Virus record (IMG/VR): IMGVR_UViG_3300024518_001502
Location: 1-22,092 of that record
Direction: 5' to 3' (one strand)
Length of the DNA: 22,092 nt
DNA from: a virus
Shown here: piece after piece, positions 13,787 to 19,756 of the stretch
How the letters are laid out: every line of letters starts with the position of its first letter
Position numbering within the stretch: position 1 is the stretch's first letter
Translations under genes and position numbers: made by a program
The notes under the pieces: model-generated
The model's input: the letters and a program-made list of their open reading frames with translations, nothing else
Database searches by the model: none
Told to the model about the DNA's origin: nothing

Positions 13787-14528
13787 CTCGCTTACCTCCC
13801 AGCCAACCACTCTTGGCTTCTTTTTCAACAGCTTTGATATAAGGACCGAAGCGTTCTTCCAACCAGTAACAGGCTTCGGCTTGCATTTCTGGTGTCCGAG
13901 AGAGGGAACACCCTCCGTCAGCTTGGCACGGATACCAGTCTATGAATAATGTAGTAATGATCTTGTTCCCCTGCCCGCGTTCTAGTAGTGTAGCGTTGAG
14001 TACTACGTCAGCAAGGATAGGGAACCTATTGAGATTAGGAATGCTACCAATGAGACTACGATTAAATCCTTGAACACACACAATCTTACCATTCTCAACA
14101 TATGGCGGCTCCTTTGTGTGACCCATCTGGCGGGGATGAAAGGAAACGAGAGCCGTATCGTCCAGTAAACTTTCCATGAATTGGAACCCTTCTTCAATTC
14201 GCTTGCCTGAATCTCCTGGCCCGATAGTTTGGAGACGACGCGCCCCGTCATCGCGTTGATACGGATATGAGAACTTAAGATCGTCATCTATTATTACTCC
14301 TTTGGTGTACCCGTCTTTTAGTTCGAGTATCCACTTAAATTTGTCGCTATAGTTATGCACCCATTGAGGAGATCCTATAAGGACTTCCTTTGGTATACCA
14401 GAATCTATATGCAGTTGTTTTTCTGCCATAGGACATACGATGTATGTCCTCCTGCGAAGTTGGTCTGGGAGAGCATTCCATGTGTGCTGCCGGTTGACTC
14501 GTCCCTTCGTCATAATGTATATGTTCAT
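13707..14528 (-). CDS. GT-A fold glycosyltransferase, TAGT-like (possible DNA base glycosyltransferase)
   Basis: The 273-aa protein begins IYIMTKGRVNRQHTWNALPD, a start typical of phage GT-A enzymes of the TET-associated glycosyltransferase type (I...gR....TW..LP...). Residues 77-86 (GVIIDDDLKF) hold the DDD metal/sugar-nucleotide motif on a buried strand. An ADVVLNATLLERG segment (173-185) offers the second acidic residue common in these folds, and WYPCQADGGCS (198-208) follows. No membrane segment or signal peptide, so it should be cytoplasmic. The ATG at 14528 overlaps the lipoprotein stop (ATGA). Its last 27 codons share DNA with the next gene in another frame. With the neighbouring base-modification family genes, a DNA acceptor is the favoured idea; a protein or polysaccharide acceptor is possible. 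Confidence 0.72.
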   Translation of the reverse strand: MNIYIMTKGRVNRQHTWNALPDQLRRRTYIVCPMAEKQLHIDSGIPKEVLIGSPQWVHNYSDKFKWILELKDGYTKGVIIDDDLKFSYPYQRDDGARRLQTIGPGDSGKRIEEGFQFMESLLDDTALVSFHPRQMGHTKEPPYVENGKIVCVQGFNRSLIGSIPNLNRFPILADVVLNATLLERGQGNKIITTLFIDWYPCQADGGCSLSRTPEMQAEACYWLEERFGPYIKAVEKEAKSGWLGGKRVDFRGQWKKLHAAGVAGILDRGTRSD

Positions 14529-14782
14529 TTCTTCCCCAAATAGAGTTTATACCCAAGAATGAAATCATTAGTTACTATTTCTGGACTTGATTTAAACTGA
14601 GACCTGTGCCTAAATTCAAGGTACAGATTATTGTCGAATTCAACCCCACCTCCGTATGCCCCGCAGCCGCCACGATTTTCAACATTGTAGTCGTTATCCA
14701 CTGCATCGTAGCATAGTTCCCCAAATACATAGGGTGTCGCACAGCCGCTAAGGAGTGAAGCAAGTATAAGGATAACCTTCAC
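14525..14782 (-). CDS. small outer-membrane-type lipoprotein, 85 aa
   Basis: GTG 14782 overlaps the upstream stop (GTGA). Residues 1-13 (MKVILILASLLSG) form a signal peptide and LLSGC is a lipobox, so Cys14 should be lipidated after cleavage. The mature part is short, with FGELCYDAVDNDYN, a Gly-rich CGAYGGGVEFD stretch, then alternating strands (NLYLEFRHRSQF, NDFILGYKLYLGKK) that look like a few beta strands. No Lys/Asp sorting signal was judged decisive. Lipoproteins made from an early region are often superinfection-exclusion factors, and an outer spanin is the other usual option; nothing here decides. Position beside modification genes rather than the lysis block favours the first. Confidence 0.7.
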   Translation of the reverse strand: MKVILILASLLSGCATPYVFGELCYDAVDNDYNVENRGGCGAYGGGVEFDNNLYLEFRHRSQFKSSPEIVTNDFILGYKLYLGKK

Positions 14783-15036
14783 CCAGCTCTCTCTTTCATG
14801 CCTTGTATAGCTCCTGTAAGGTTCTCAATCAACCCAGCAGTCAACATGGCTACGTACTTCTGGCCGTCTTCATCTTCAAAGACAAAGTCAACCGTGGGGT
14901 TTCCAGCCACTGTACCTTTGCCTACTACGACAGCAGTTGTTAGATTTGCGCCTTTGTAATCTGGCTTCTCATAGTTCGGAGCTTCACTTGGTGTGTCAGC
15001 CATTACAATCTTTAAGCTATTCGTTCCTAAATCCAT
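14779..15036 (-). CDS. conserved unknown phage protein, 85 aa
   Basis: ATG 15036 has GGAG 8 nt upstream; a downstream in-frame ATG at residue 12 lacks a good site. The product has an N-terminal acidic linker and then a compact alpha/beta unit: TTAVVVGKGTVAGNPTVDFV, DEDGQKYVAMLTAGLIENL, and a short helix TGAIQGMKERAG. The YVAMLT..LIE.L..AI.GM pattern recurs in small phage proteins of unknown role. It follows a strong terminator (15056-15080), so its promoter is unclear: either the terminator leaks or a start lies inside the 20-nt gap. It is translationally coupled to the lipoprotein. Confidence 0.65.
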   Translation of the reverse strand: MDLGTNSLKIVMADTPSEAPNYEKPDYKGANLTTAVVVGKGTVAGNPTVDFVFEDEDGQKYVAMLTAGLIENLTGAIQGMKERAG

Positions 15037-15055
15037 CGTTCGATCTCCAGGTCAT

Positions 15056-15084
15056 AAAAAGCCCCAGCCGAAGCTGAGGCTTTT
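15056..15084 (-). terminator. rho-independent terminator with UUCG tetraloop
   Basis: On the minus strand, GCCTCAGC-TTCG-GCTGGGGC (15080 to 15061) forms an 8-bp stem with one G-T wobble and a TTCG tetraloop, followed by TTTTT (15060-15056). It begins 9 nt after the stop of the 15089-15418 gene. AAAA on the other side pairs with the T tract, so it could also work weakly on the plus strand. Confidence 0.88.
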
Positions 15085-15088
15085 AGGG

Positions 15089-15418
15089 TTATGCCGCCTT
15101 TGTTTCTTTCTTAGCAGCAGCAGGAGGAGTTCCCCCCTCCAATGTAGCAGCTTCGTTCTGAATGAAGAACCGGAGCCAGCCACGCGGCGGATCCTTTTCA
15201 TTCTTGTTGTTATCCAGGAAGTGTGCCACGGTCTTTCCGTTGCTTTTCTTGAGAGCTTCGTACATCGCAAGGCGTTTGCCTCTGTACGTTTTATCACCAT
15301 CAGTAAGGACAATTTTAGCATCTTTAGCGAAGCCATAATCTTGTCTTGCGGCGCGGGGTTTCTTAGCCCCATCTTTCTTTGGGGTTTTTGTTTCTCCCTT
15401 TGGAGGTGCAGTACCCAT
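15089..15418 (-). CDS. small basic protein, possibly DNA-binding, 109 aa
   Basis: AAGGAG with a 7-nt spacer precedes ATG 15418. Both ends are Lys/Ala/Pro-rich and disordered (PKGETKTPKKDGAKKPRAAR; AAAKKETKAA) around a core of about 60 residues: YGFAKDAKIVLTDGDKTYRG, KRLAMYEALKKSNGKTVAHF, then PPRGWLRFFIQNE. A conserved ARQDYGF...I.VL start to the core is shared with small phage proteins of unknown role. Charge and layout resemble nucleoid-type DNA-binding proteins, but no defining motif was seen. It is the only gene between a sigma70-type promoter (15463-15492) and a strong terminator (15056-15084), so it should be made as its own abundant transcript. Confidence 0.72.
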   Translation of the reverse strand: MGTAPPKGETKTPKKDGAKKPRAARQDYGFAKDAKIVLTDGDKTYRGKRLAMYEALKKSNGKTVAHFLDNNKNEKDPPRGWLRFFIQNEAATLEGGTPPAAAKKETKAA

Positions 15419-15462
15419 TTTTCATTCTCCTTTTTAGAATTGATAATGGTTTTAGCTGGGTC

Positions 15463-15492
15463 AGTATAACACAGGAGAGAGTCAGCTTGCAA
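15463..15492 (-). promoter_or_regulatory. sigma70-type promoter P1
   Basis: On the minus strand TTGCAA (15492-15487) and TATACT (15468-15463) are separated by 18 nt. TATACT matches the -10 consensus at five of six bases and TTGCAA the -35 at four of six. Transcription would start near 15456, giving a leader of about 38 nt to ATG 15418. The core GTTATACTGA and an upstream GCAAGCT recur at the second promoter (21026-21055). Confidence 0.65.
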
Positions 15493-15502
15493 CATTATTT
15501 GC

Positions 15503-16864
15503 TCAGTTGGTAAGCGCATGGAACAGGTCTTGCTGAGTACAGTCTTTAAACTTTAGAACACGCATTACCTTTTCATCTAGGGTATCCTCAGCAACTATGT
15601 GGTATACGAATACAGGGTTCCTCTGACCTTGTCTGTAAATGCGTCTTATAGACTGGTCATAGTGCTCAAAATTCCAGGTAATGCCAAAGAAGATAATGTG
15701 ATGGCATACATCTTGGAGATTAAGTCCATGAGCCATGGATGCAGGGTGGCAGAACATGACGGAAATATGTCCGTTATTGAACTGTCTAATATACTCATCT
15801 GCTTTTTTAGTCGATGTTCCGCCCCCGAGAGTTGGGACACCATCACCAAATCTAGCTCTAAGTCTGGCAAGGTCATGATTGAATTCATACATGACAAGTG
15901 TTGGAGCGCCTCCAAGTTCTTCAAGGAGATCTGACAGAGCATCAATTTTCTCTGTATGCGTTTCAATCCAGTCGTGCTGATCGTTTGTGTACAGTCCCCC
16001 ATTAGCAACTTGACGGCATTTTCCACCTGCGACAGCTGAGTTTGCAGCAACGATAAATCCTTCATCGATCTTTGTAATGAAGTCATCTTCTAACTCCTGG
16101 TATATCTTACGAGCCTTCGGAGGAAGCTCCACCATCGTAGGCTCAGGTATAATCAGATCAGGCATCGACAGGTAATCTTCTGCTGACATCCTCATAACTA
16201 AAGGATCTACTAAGTCTACTATTTTGTCAAAGGCCCAGTCGTGGGGGATATACTCATAGGGTTTCCAAGACTCCGTGTAGAAGTACTTAGTCCTAAAGTG
16301 AGTTATGTATCTTCCAAGCGCAGCTCCAAGATCAAGTATGTAGATCTGGCCAAACAAATCACTGATGCCGTTGGGAACAGGCGTTCCAGTAAGGATCCAT
16401 CTCCGGGTAAAACTTTCAAAGTGCTTACGCATAAGTTTGAATCTTTTGGTTTGCGTATCTTTAAATCTAGTGGACTCGTCGATAACGAGAATGTCCCAGT
16501 CTCTCCATCGGCGAGCTTTTGGATCAAAGAGCCAAGCAAGTCCCTCGGGGTTAACAATATGTATGTCAGCATTCCGTTCGAGGGCTTCTTCTTTATGCGG
16601 TCCATGTAATACCTCTATTTGTAAGTCACAGAAGTTAGTCCACTTAAGTATTTCTGCTGGCCAGACATTGTGGCATACCCGAAGTGGGGCGATGATGAGC
16701 ATACCTTTAGAAGTATACCCTTCCTTCTTGAGTATTTTGTATGCTGATAAGACAATGCTAGTCTTCCCCAAACCGGGGTCTAAGAATAACCCCGCGCTTC
16801 CCTGACTTAGCAACAGGCTCACTGCTTTCTTCTGATAGTCGTGCGGCTTCCAAATCGTCGACAA
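15503..16864 (-). CDS. SNF2/DEAD-type DNA helicase (superfamily 2)
   Basis: The start is placed at TTG 16864, which follows AGGGG with a 7-nt spacer and gives the family-typical beginning STIWKPHDYQKKAVSLLL; a TTG at 16897 is possible. In 453 residues the SF2 motifs are in order: Walker A LDPGLGKT (28-35), DEST Walker B box (129-132), TGTPVPN (159-165), HGLNLQ (379-384) and QSIRRIYRQGQ (404-414). The RRIYRQGQ form of motif VI is characteristic of SNF2-like phage helicases. It would translocate on duplex DNA with ATP, in replication, recombination or branch processing. It overlaps the VRR-NUC gene by 107 nt, and both proteins probably act together with the polymerase. Confidence 0.9.
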   Translation of the reverse strand: MSTIWKPHDYQKKAVSLLLSQGSAGLFLDPGLGKTSIVLSAYKILKKEGYTSKGMLIIAPLRVCHNVWPAEILKWTNFCDLQIEVLHGPHKEEALERNADIHIVNPEGLAWLFDPKARRWRDWDILVIDESTRFKDTQTKRFKLMRKHFESFTRRWILTGTPVPNGISDLFGQIYILDLGAALGRYITHFRTKYFYTESWKPYEYIPHDWAFDKIVDLVDPLVMRMSAEDYLSMPDLIIPEPTMVELPPKARKIYQELEDDFITKIDEGFIVAANSAVAGGKCRQVANGGLYTNDQHDWIETHTEKIDALSDLLEELGGAPTLVMYEFNHDLARLRARFGDGVPTLGGGTSTKKADEYIRQFNNGHISVMFCHPASMAHGLNLQDVCHHIIFFGITWNFEHYDQSIRRIYRQGQRNPVFVYHIVAEDTLDEKVMRVLKFKDCTQQDLFHALTN

Positions 16865-17123
16865 GTTCTTTCCCCTCTTTTTCGTCGTCGCATACAAAGA
16901 CCATAAAGCCTCTACTGGCTAGTACTGCCTGTCTGTGTAGCTGTATAGGGGTACAGGGCTTCCCTTTTTGTTTAAACTCAATCCAAACACACCAACCTTC
17001 AGGGTCTATAAACAGACGGTCAGGCCAGCCACGTTCTCCTATTACGTTAATCTTAGGTGTGAGGAACCCTTTCTTCTGGGCATATTCACAGACATTACCC
17101 TCTATTTTCTTTTCAAGAGCCAT
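16758..17123 (-). CDS. VRR-NUC domain nuclease
   Basis: The 121-aa product starts at ATG 17123 (GTG 17132 is the alternative; both have weak ribosome sites). The VRR-NUC pattern is complete: an N-terminal helix (LEKKIEGNVCEYAQKKGFL), GERGWPDRLFI with Asp35, WIEFKQKGKPCTPIQ with Glu49, Lys51 and Gln61, and GFMVFVCDD. This is a PD-(D/E)XK fold endonuclease seen as standalone proteins in phages and fused to helicases elsewhere, thought to cut branched DNA. Residues from about 88 on (VDDLEAARLS onward) are encoded by DNA that also codes the helicase N-terminus, so this tail may be dispensable. Neighbours point to Holliday-junction or fork processing. Confidence 0.88.
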   Translation of the reverse strand: MALEKKIEGNVCEYAQKKGFLTPKINVIGERGWPDRLFIDPEGWCVWIEFKQKGKPCTPIQLHRQAVLASRGFMVFVCDDEKEGKELVDDLEAARLSEESSEPVAKSGKRGVILRPRFGED

Positions 17124-17259
17124 CTCTATCACACCACCGACAACGATACTGTATTAGAACTCCATGTTTACACACATCTGGTGTACACATCATGTATAGC
17201 CCGAATATTGCTATTGCGAGAAATGCTACAGTGACAACTATTGGGATTAAAATTGACAT
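17113..17259 (-). CDS. small membrane protein with Cys pairs, 48 aa
   Basis: ATG 17259 to TGA 17113 encodes 48 residues: a hydrophobic N-terminal segment (MSILIPIVVTVAFLAIAIFG) spanning about residues 2-22, then a Cys-rich tail with MMCTPDVC, YRCRWCDRDGS. GGAG lies 4 nt before the ATG, inside the end of the upstream nuclease gene. It overlaps that gene by 13 nt and the VRR-NUC start by 11 nt, filling the gap exactly. The CTPDVC and CRWC pairs could bind a metal or form disulfides depending on topology. Family unknown. It is too short for usual ORF cut-offs. Confidence 0.6.
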   Translation of the reverse strand: MSILIPIVVTVAFLAIAIFGLYMMCTPDVCKHGVLIQYRCRWCDRDGS

Positions 17260-17915
17260 GGCCCTCCATTGTGTCTACTGAATTTGCACCACTTACATTT
17301 GAAGCTCGGCATCGTGGGGAAGCGGGTAGCGTCAGCTATTGTCCCTATTTCCCTACGTAGAGCTGGCTTGTACTCAAACATCATAGTCTGCGGGTATGCA
17401 ACCTTCTTGTAGTCATGCTGATCAAAGTAGGTCAGCATGGCATCTACACCGGGGTATTCTGGGAAGTGACTCATAAGAGCTATAGAGTATTTGTTTATTT
17501 GATCGTTGTGTGGCTCTCGGTATATCTTACCTGTCTTCCACTCATACAAATCTATGCTGGCATTCGTATCCTCCGGCAGTATGACTAGGTCCATATACCC
17601 GTGAAGCATACAGTCCGCAGCATCATACGCACAGGGCTTGAACTCCCAAGTTATCCCCCACTCCCACTCAGGGCGTATATCTCCTGGCCCTTCTCGTATT
17701 CCCAACATAAACTGTCCGTAATTACTGTGTATGTCTGGGTGCAAGAATTCTACGCTACCATTGAGATAGTCCTCCACACTATTGTGGATAGTAGTACCTC
17801 GTTCTAGAGCAGGGCCGGGAGGTATACCCGGTACGTCTGGCTTCGTTATATACGCAAACTCAAACTTAGCTGGACATTGCTTGTAGGTGGCGATTGACGA
17901 ATAACTGTACTTCAC
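17247..17915 (-). CDS. Cas4/RecB-like PD-(D/E)XK exonuclease
   Basis: The 222-aa product opens with SYSSIATYKQCPAKFEFAYI, the RecB/Cas4 start motif with Cys14. The nuclease residues follow: His44 (RGTTIHNSVEDYL), Asp109 (GYMDLVIL), Glu125 and Lys127 (DLYEWKTGK) and Gln139 (DQINKYSIAL). Near the end Cys207, Cys210 and Cys220 (CKWCKFSRHNGGPC) with Cys14 can form the four-Cys iron-sulfur site of Cas4/AddB-type enzymes. It probably resects DNA ends in recombination or replication-linked processing. No CRISPR array is nearby, so a CRISPR role is unlikely. The start is GTG 17915 with a weak AGGT site; the polymerase gene ends 24 nt upstream. Confidence 0.88.
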   Translation of the reverse strand: MKYSYSSIATYKQCPAKFEFAYITKPDVPGIPPGPALERGTTIHNSVEDYLNGSVEFLHPDIHSNYGQFMLGIREGPGDIRPEWEWGITWEFKPCAYDAADCMLHGYMDLVILPEDTNASIDLYEWKTGKIYREPHNDQINKYSIALMSHFPEYPGVDAMLTYFDQHDYKKVAYPQTMMFEYKPALRREIGTIADATRFPTMPSFKCKWCKFSRHNGGPCQF

Positions 17916-17939
17916 TCTTGACCTATTTGTTGTCTGATT

Positions 17940-19730
17940 TCAGCCTGTTCCATAGTCCATTTCCCTTGTCATTTTCTTTAGAGCTCCCCAGTTCTTCCCA
18001 TAGGAGCCTTCACTACGCATGGGTGCGTCAAATAATGGTTGATCCATAGCAGCTTGAAGCTGCTGCATCTCCCCACGCCAAGTATCCAAAGGCGTTGAAG
18101 CATTGAGTTCATCATGTATGGTGGTCATAAAGATAGTTTCTGGGTCTTTGTAATCTTCCCACCAATCATTAAGGACTTGTTTAGTCTGGTCTCCAGCGCT
18201 TCCTTGTATGAGGTAGTTCAACAGCTTATACTCAAAGCTACGCATACGGCCATTGACCACTTTAGAAGGCTCTGTGTAGTACTGACGGCCCCCCCATGTG
18301 GTAATAAACCCTCCAGACTGCCCCCTAGCCCTTGTCGACGCTGCGAGTTGTGCTGCCGCTGGCATGGCCTTAAAGTATGCCTCGCGTAGTTCGAACGCCA
18401 CTCCCTTAGGTCTACCAAGCTGCTGAGCCAGCCCCGGCACGCCAGCCCCGTATATAATGCTGAACCCTGTTATTTTTACGTCCTTACGCTCGTACAGAAA
18501 TTCAGTTATCTGCAATATAAGCTGTCTAGCCATTTCATGGGGATCAAGAAAGGGGTCATTGATGTACGCGGCCAGTAAAGCTCCATCCTCAAAGTGAGCT
18601 AGTATTCTAATTTCTTGAGAACTGAAATCCCGTTGGATCCATATATGGTGCTCCTCTGGTAATAGGTAGCCTCGCATATTGGGCAGGTCAACAAGTCCTT
18701 CTGGTACAGTAATTCCAAACGGGTTAGGGGGATTCTGGAAATTTGGTCTAGAAGAGGACAGTCTGCCTGTTCGTGCCCCAGCGTGGACTCCTTCGTCGTT
18801 CGCAACTTGGTTCCATTCAGTGTGGACACGGCCATCTTCCTCGCTAAAATTGAGCCACGGGAGCATAAATGTTCCCGTACAAGTTTTCATTGTACTACGA
18901 TATGCGAGGAGTTGCACTAGGTCTAAATCTTTACAGACTTTAATAAGATTATCCTTAGCTGTAGACCTGCGGCCTTTCGGGGTTAGTATCCAATTGTCTA
19001 CCAAACCTGCCTTGTCTAATCGATCCGCCAACTGTATGCCTGAACCAATGTTAAACTCTTCGCATCCGAGTCGCTCATATATACGGTCGTCGCAGGTTGA
19101 CATCGATTCAAGACAAGTGTTAGTGTCAATTTCCAGCCGTTCTCGGTCCAAGCGAATTCCCTTGACGCTACTTGCTCTAAGTTTGGGAGCCAAGCGTCGC
19201 TCTCTGTCGTAGGCCTCAAGGCTAATTCCACCAATGTATTTATCAAACAAGAGTCTGGTACGATACACGTCACCGATAGCGTAGGGTGCGACAAGCTGAA
19301 CCGGCGCACGGCAGATATAAGCGCCTGCTGTTTTCGCGGTGGCTTCTGGTACGTTAGCCAGTATCCAGTTATGGAGGTCGTTTTCCTCTTGTGCTGGTAA
19401 ATCCAGTAAGCGGTCTGCAGACGGCTTAAGCGACAAGCTATGGCTGTACGGATCTTGTTGAAAAAGGATGAACATTGTATCATGTACGCGCTCCCATTTG
19501 GGTTCTTTTCCGCCGAGCCAATGCAGTCCTACGCTTAGGTCAAATGGGGCGTTGTGGAATAGTAAGTCATCAGAGCTTAATGCCCAGAGCCAGATATCCC
19601 GCATATAAGTCCAATTAGTGACGTACTTAGGGTCTGACCATTCGGCCCATATTGCTAGACCTACTGGTTTAGGAGGATGAACTAGGGGGTTCCCTACTAT
19701 GCCCTCCGTTTCGAAATCAAGTGTTATCAT
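17940..19730 (-). CDS. polA: DNA polymerase I (family A) with 3'-5' exonuclease
   Basis: The 596-aa enzyme has a DEDDy exonuclease domain: LDFETE (Asp5, Glu7), FHNAPFD (Asn60, Asp64) and YAIGDVYRT (Tyr150, Asp154). The polymerase domain carries TGRLSSSRPNFQNPP (about 321-335), motif A RDFSSQEIRILAHFEDG (Asp368), motif B RKDVKITGFSIIYGAG (Arg415, Lys419, Phe423, Tyr427) and motif C IHDELNAS (His539, Asp540, Glu541). Phe423 takes the place of E. coli Phe762. There is no 5'-3' exonuclease domain and no obvious insertion. AAGGA lies 5 nt before ATG 19730. It is the replicative polymerase, working with the SSB upstream and the helicase downstream. Confidence 0.95.
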   Translation of the reverse strand: MITLDFETEGIVGNPLVHPPKPVGLAIWAEWSDPKYVTNWTYMRDIWLWALSSDDLLFHNAPFDLSVGLHWLGGKEPKWERVHDTMFILFQQDPYSHSLSLKPSADRLLDLPAQEENDLHNWILANVPEATAKTAGAYICRAPVQLVAPYAIGDVYRTRLLFDKYIGGISLEAYDRERRLAPKLRASSVKGIRLDRERLEIDTNTCLESMSTCDDRIYERLGCEEFNIGSGIQLADRLDKAGLVDNWILTPKGRRSTAKDNLIKVCKDLDLVQLLAYRSTMKTCTGTFMLPWLNFSEEDGRVHTEWNQVANDEGVHAGARTGRLSSSRPNFQNPPNPFGITVPEGLVDLPNMRGYLLPEEHHIWIQRDFSSQEIRILAHFEDGALLAAYINDPFLDPHEMARQLILQITEFLYERKDVKITGFSIIYGAGVPGLAQQLGRPKGVAFELREAYFKAMPAAAQLAASTRARGQSGGFITTWGGRQYYTEPSKVVNGRMRSFEYKLLNYLIQGSAGDQTKQVLNDWWEDYKDPETIFMTTIHDELNASTPLDTWRGEMQQLQAAMDQPLFDAPMRSEGSYGKNWGALKKMTREMDYGTG

Positions 19731-19756
19731 TGTCGTCCTTAGTTAGAGTAACGTAA

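Noticed and set aside
13707-13828. Programmed frameshift joining glycosyltransferase and helical-domain protein
   Set aside because: A +1 shift would be needed, no convincing slippery site was recognised, and the downstream gene has its own GGGAGG ribosome site.
14993-15469. 158-codon plus-strand ORF
   Set aside because: Antisense to clearly coding minus-strand genes, Ser/Leu/Phe-rich shadow composition, no ribosome site; all surrounding genes are on the minus strand.
15052-15519. 155-codon minus-strand ORF spanning the basic-protein gene in another frame
   Set aside because: It covers a promoter and the UUCG terminator, and the 15089-15418 frame has a far better ribosome site and protein-like composition.
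18679-19212. 177-codon plus-strand ORF inside the polymerase gene
   Set aside because: Antisense to conserved exonuclease and polymerase coding sequence; Ser/Arg-rich shadow translation.
17940-19730. HMO-2011-like polymerase with an inserted DnaJ-type zinc domain
   Set aside because: No CxxCxGxG repeats are present between the exonuclease and polymerase domains.
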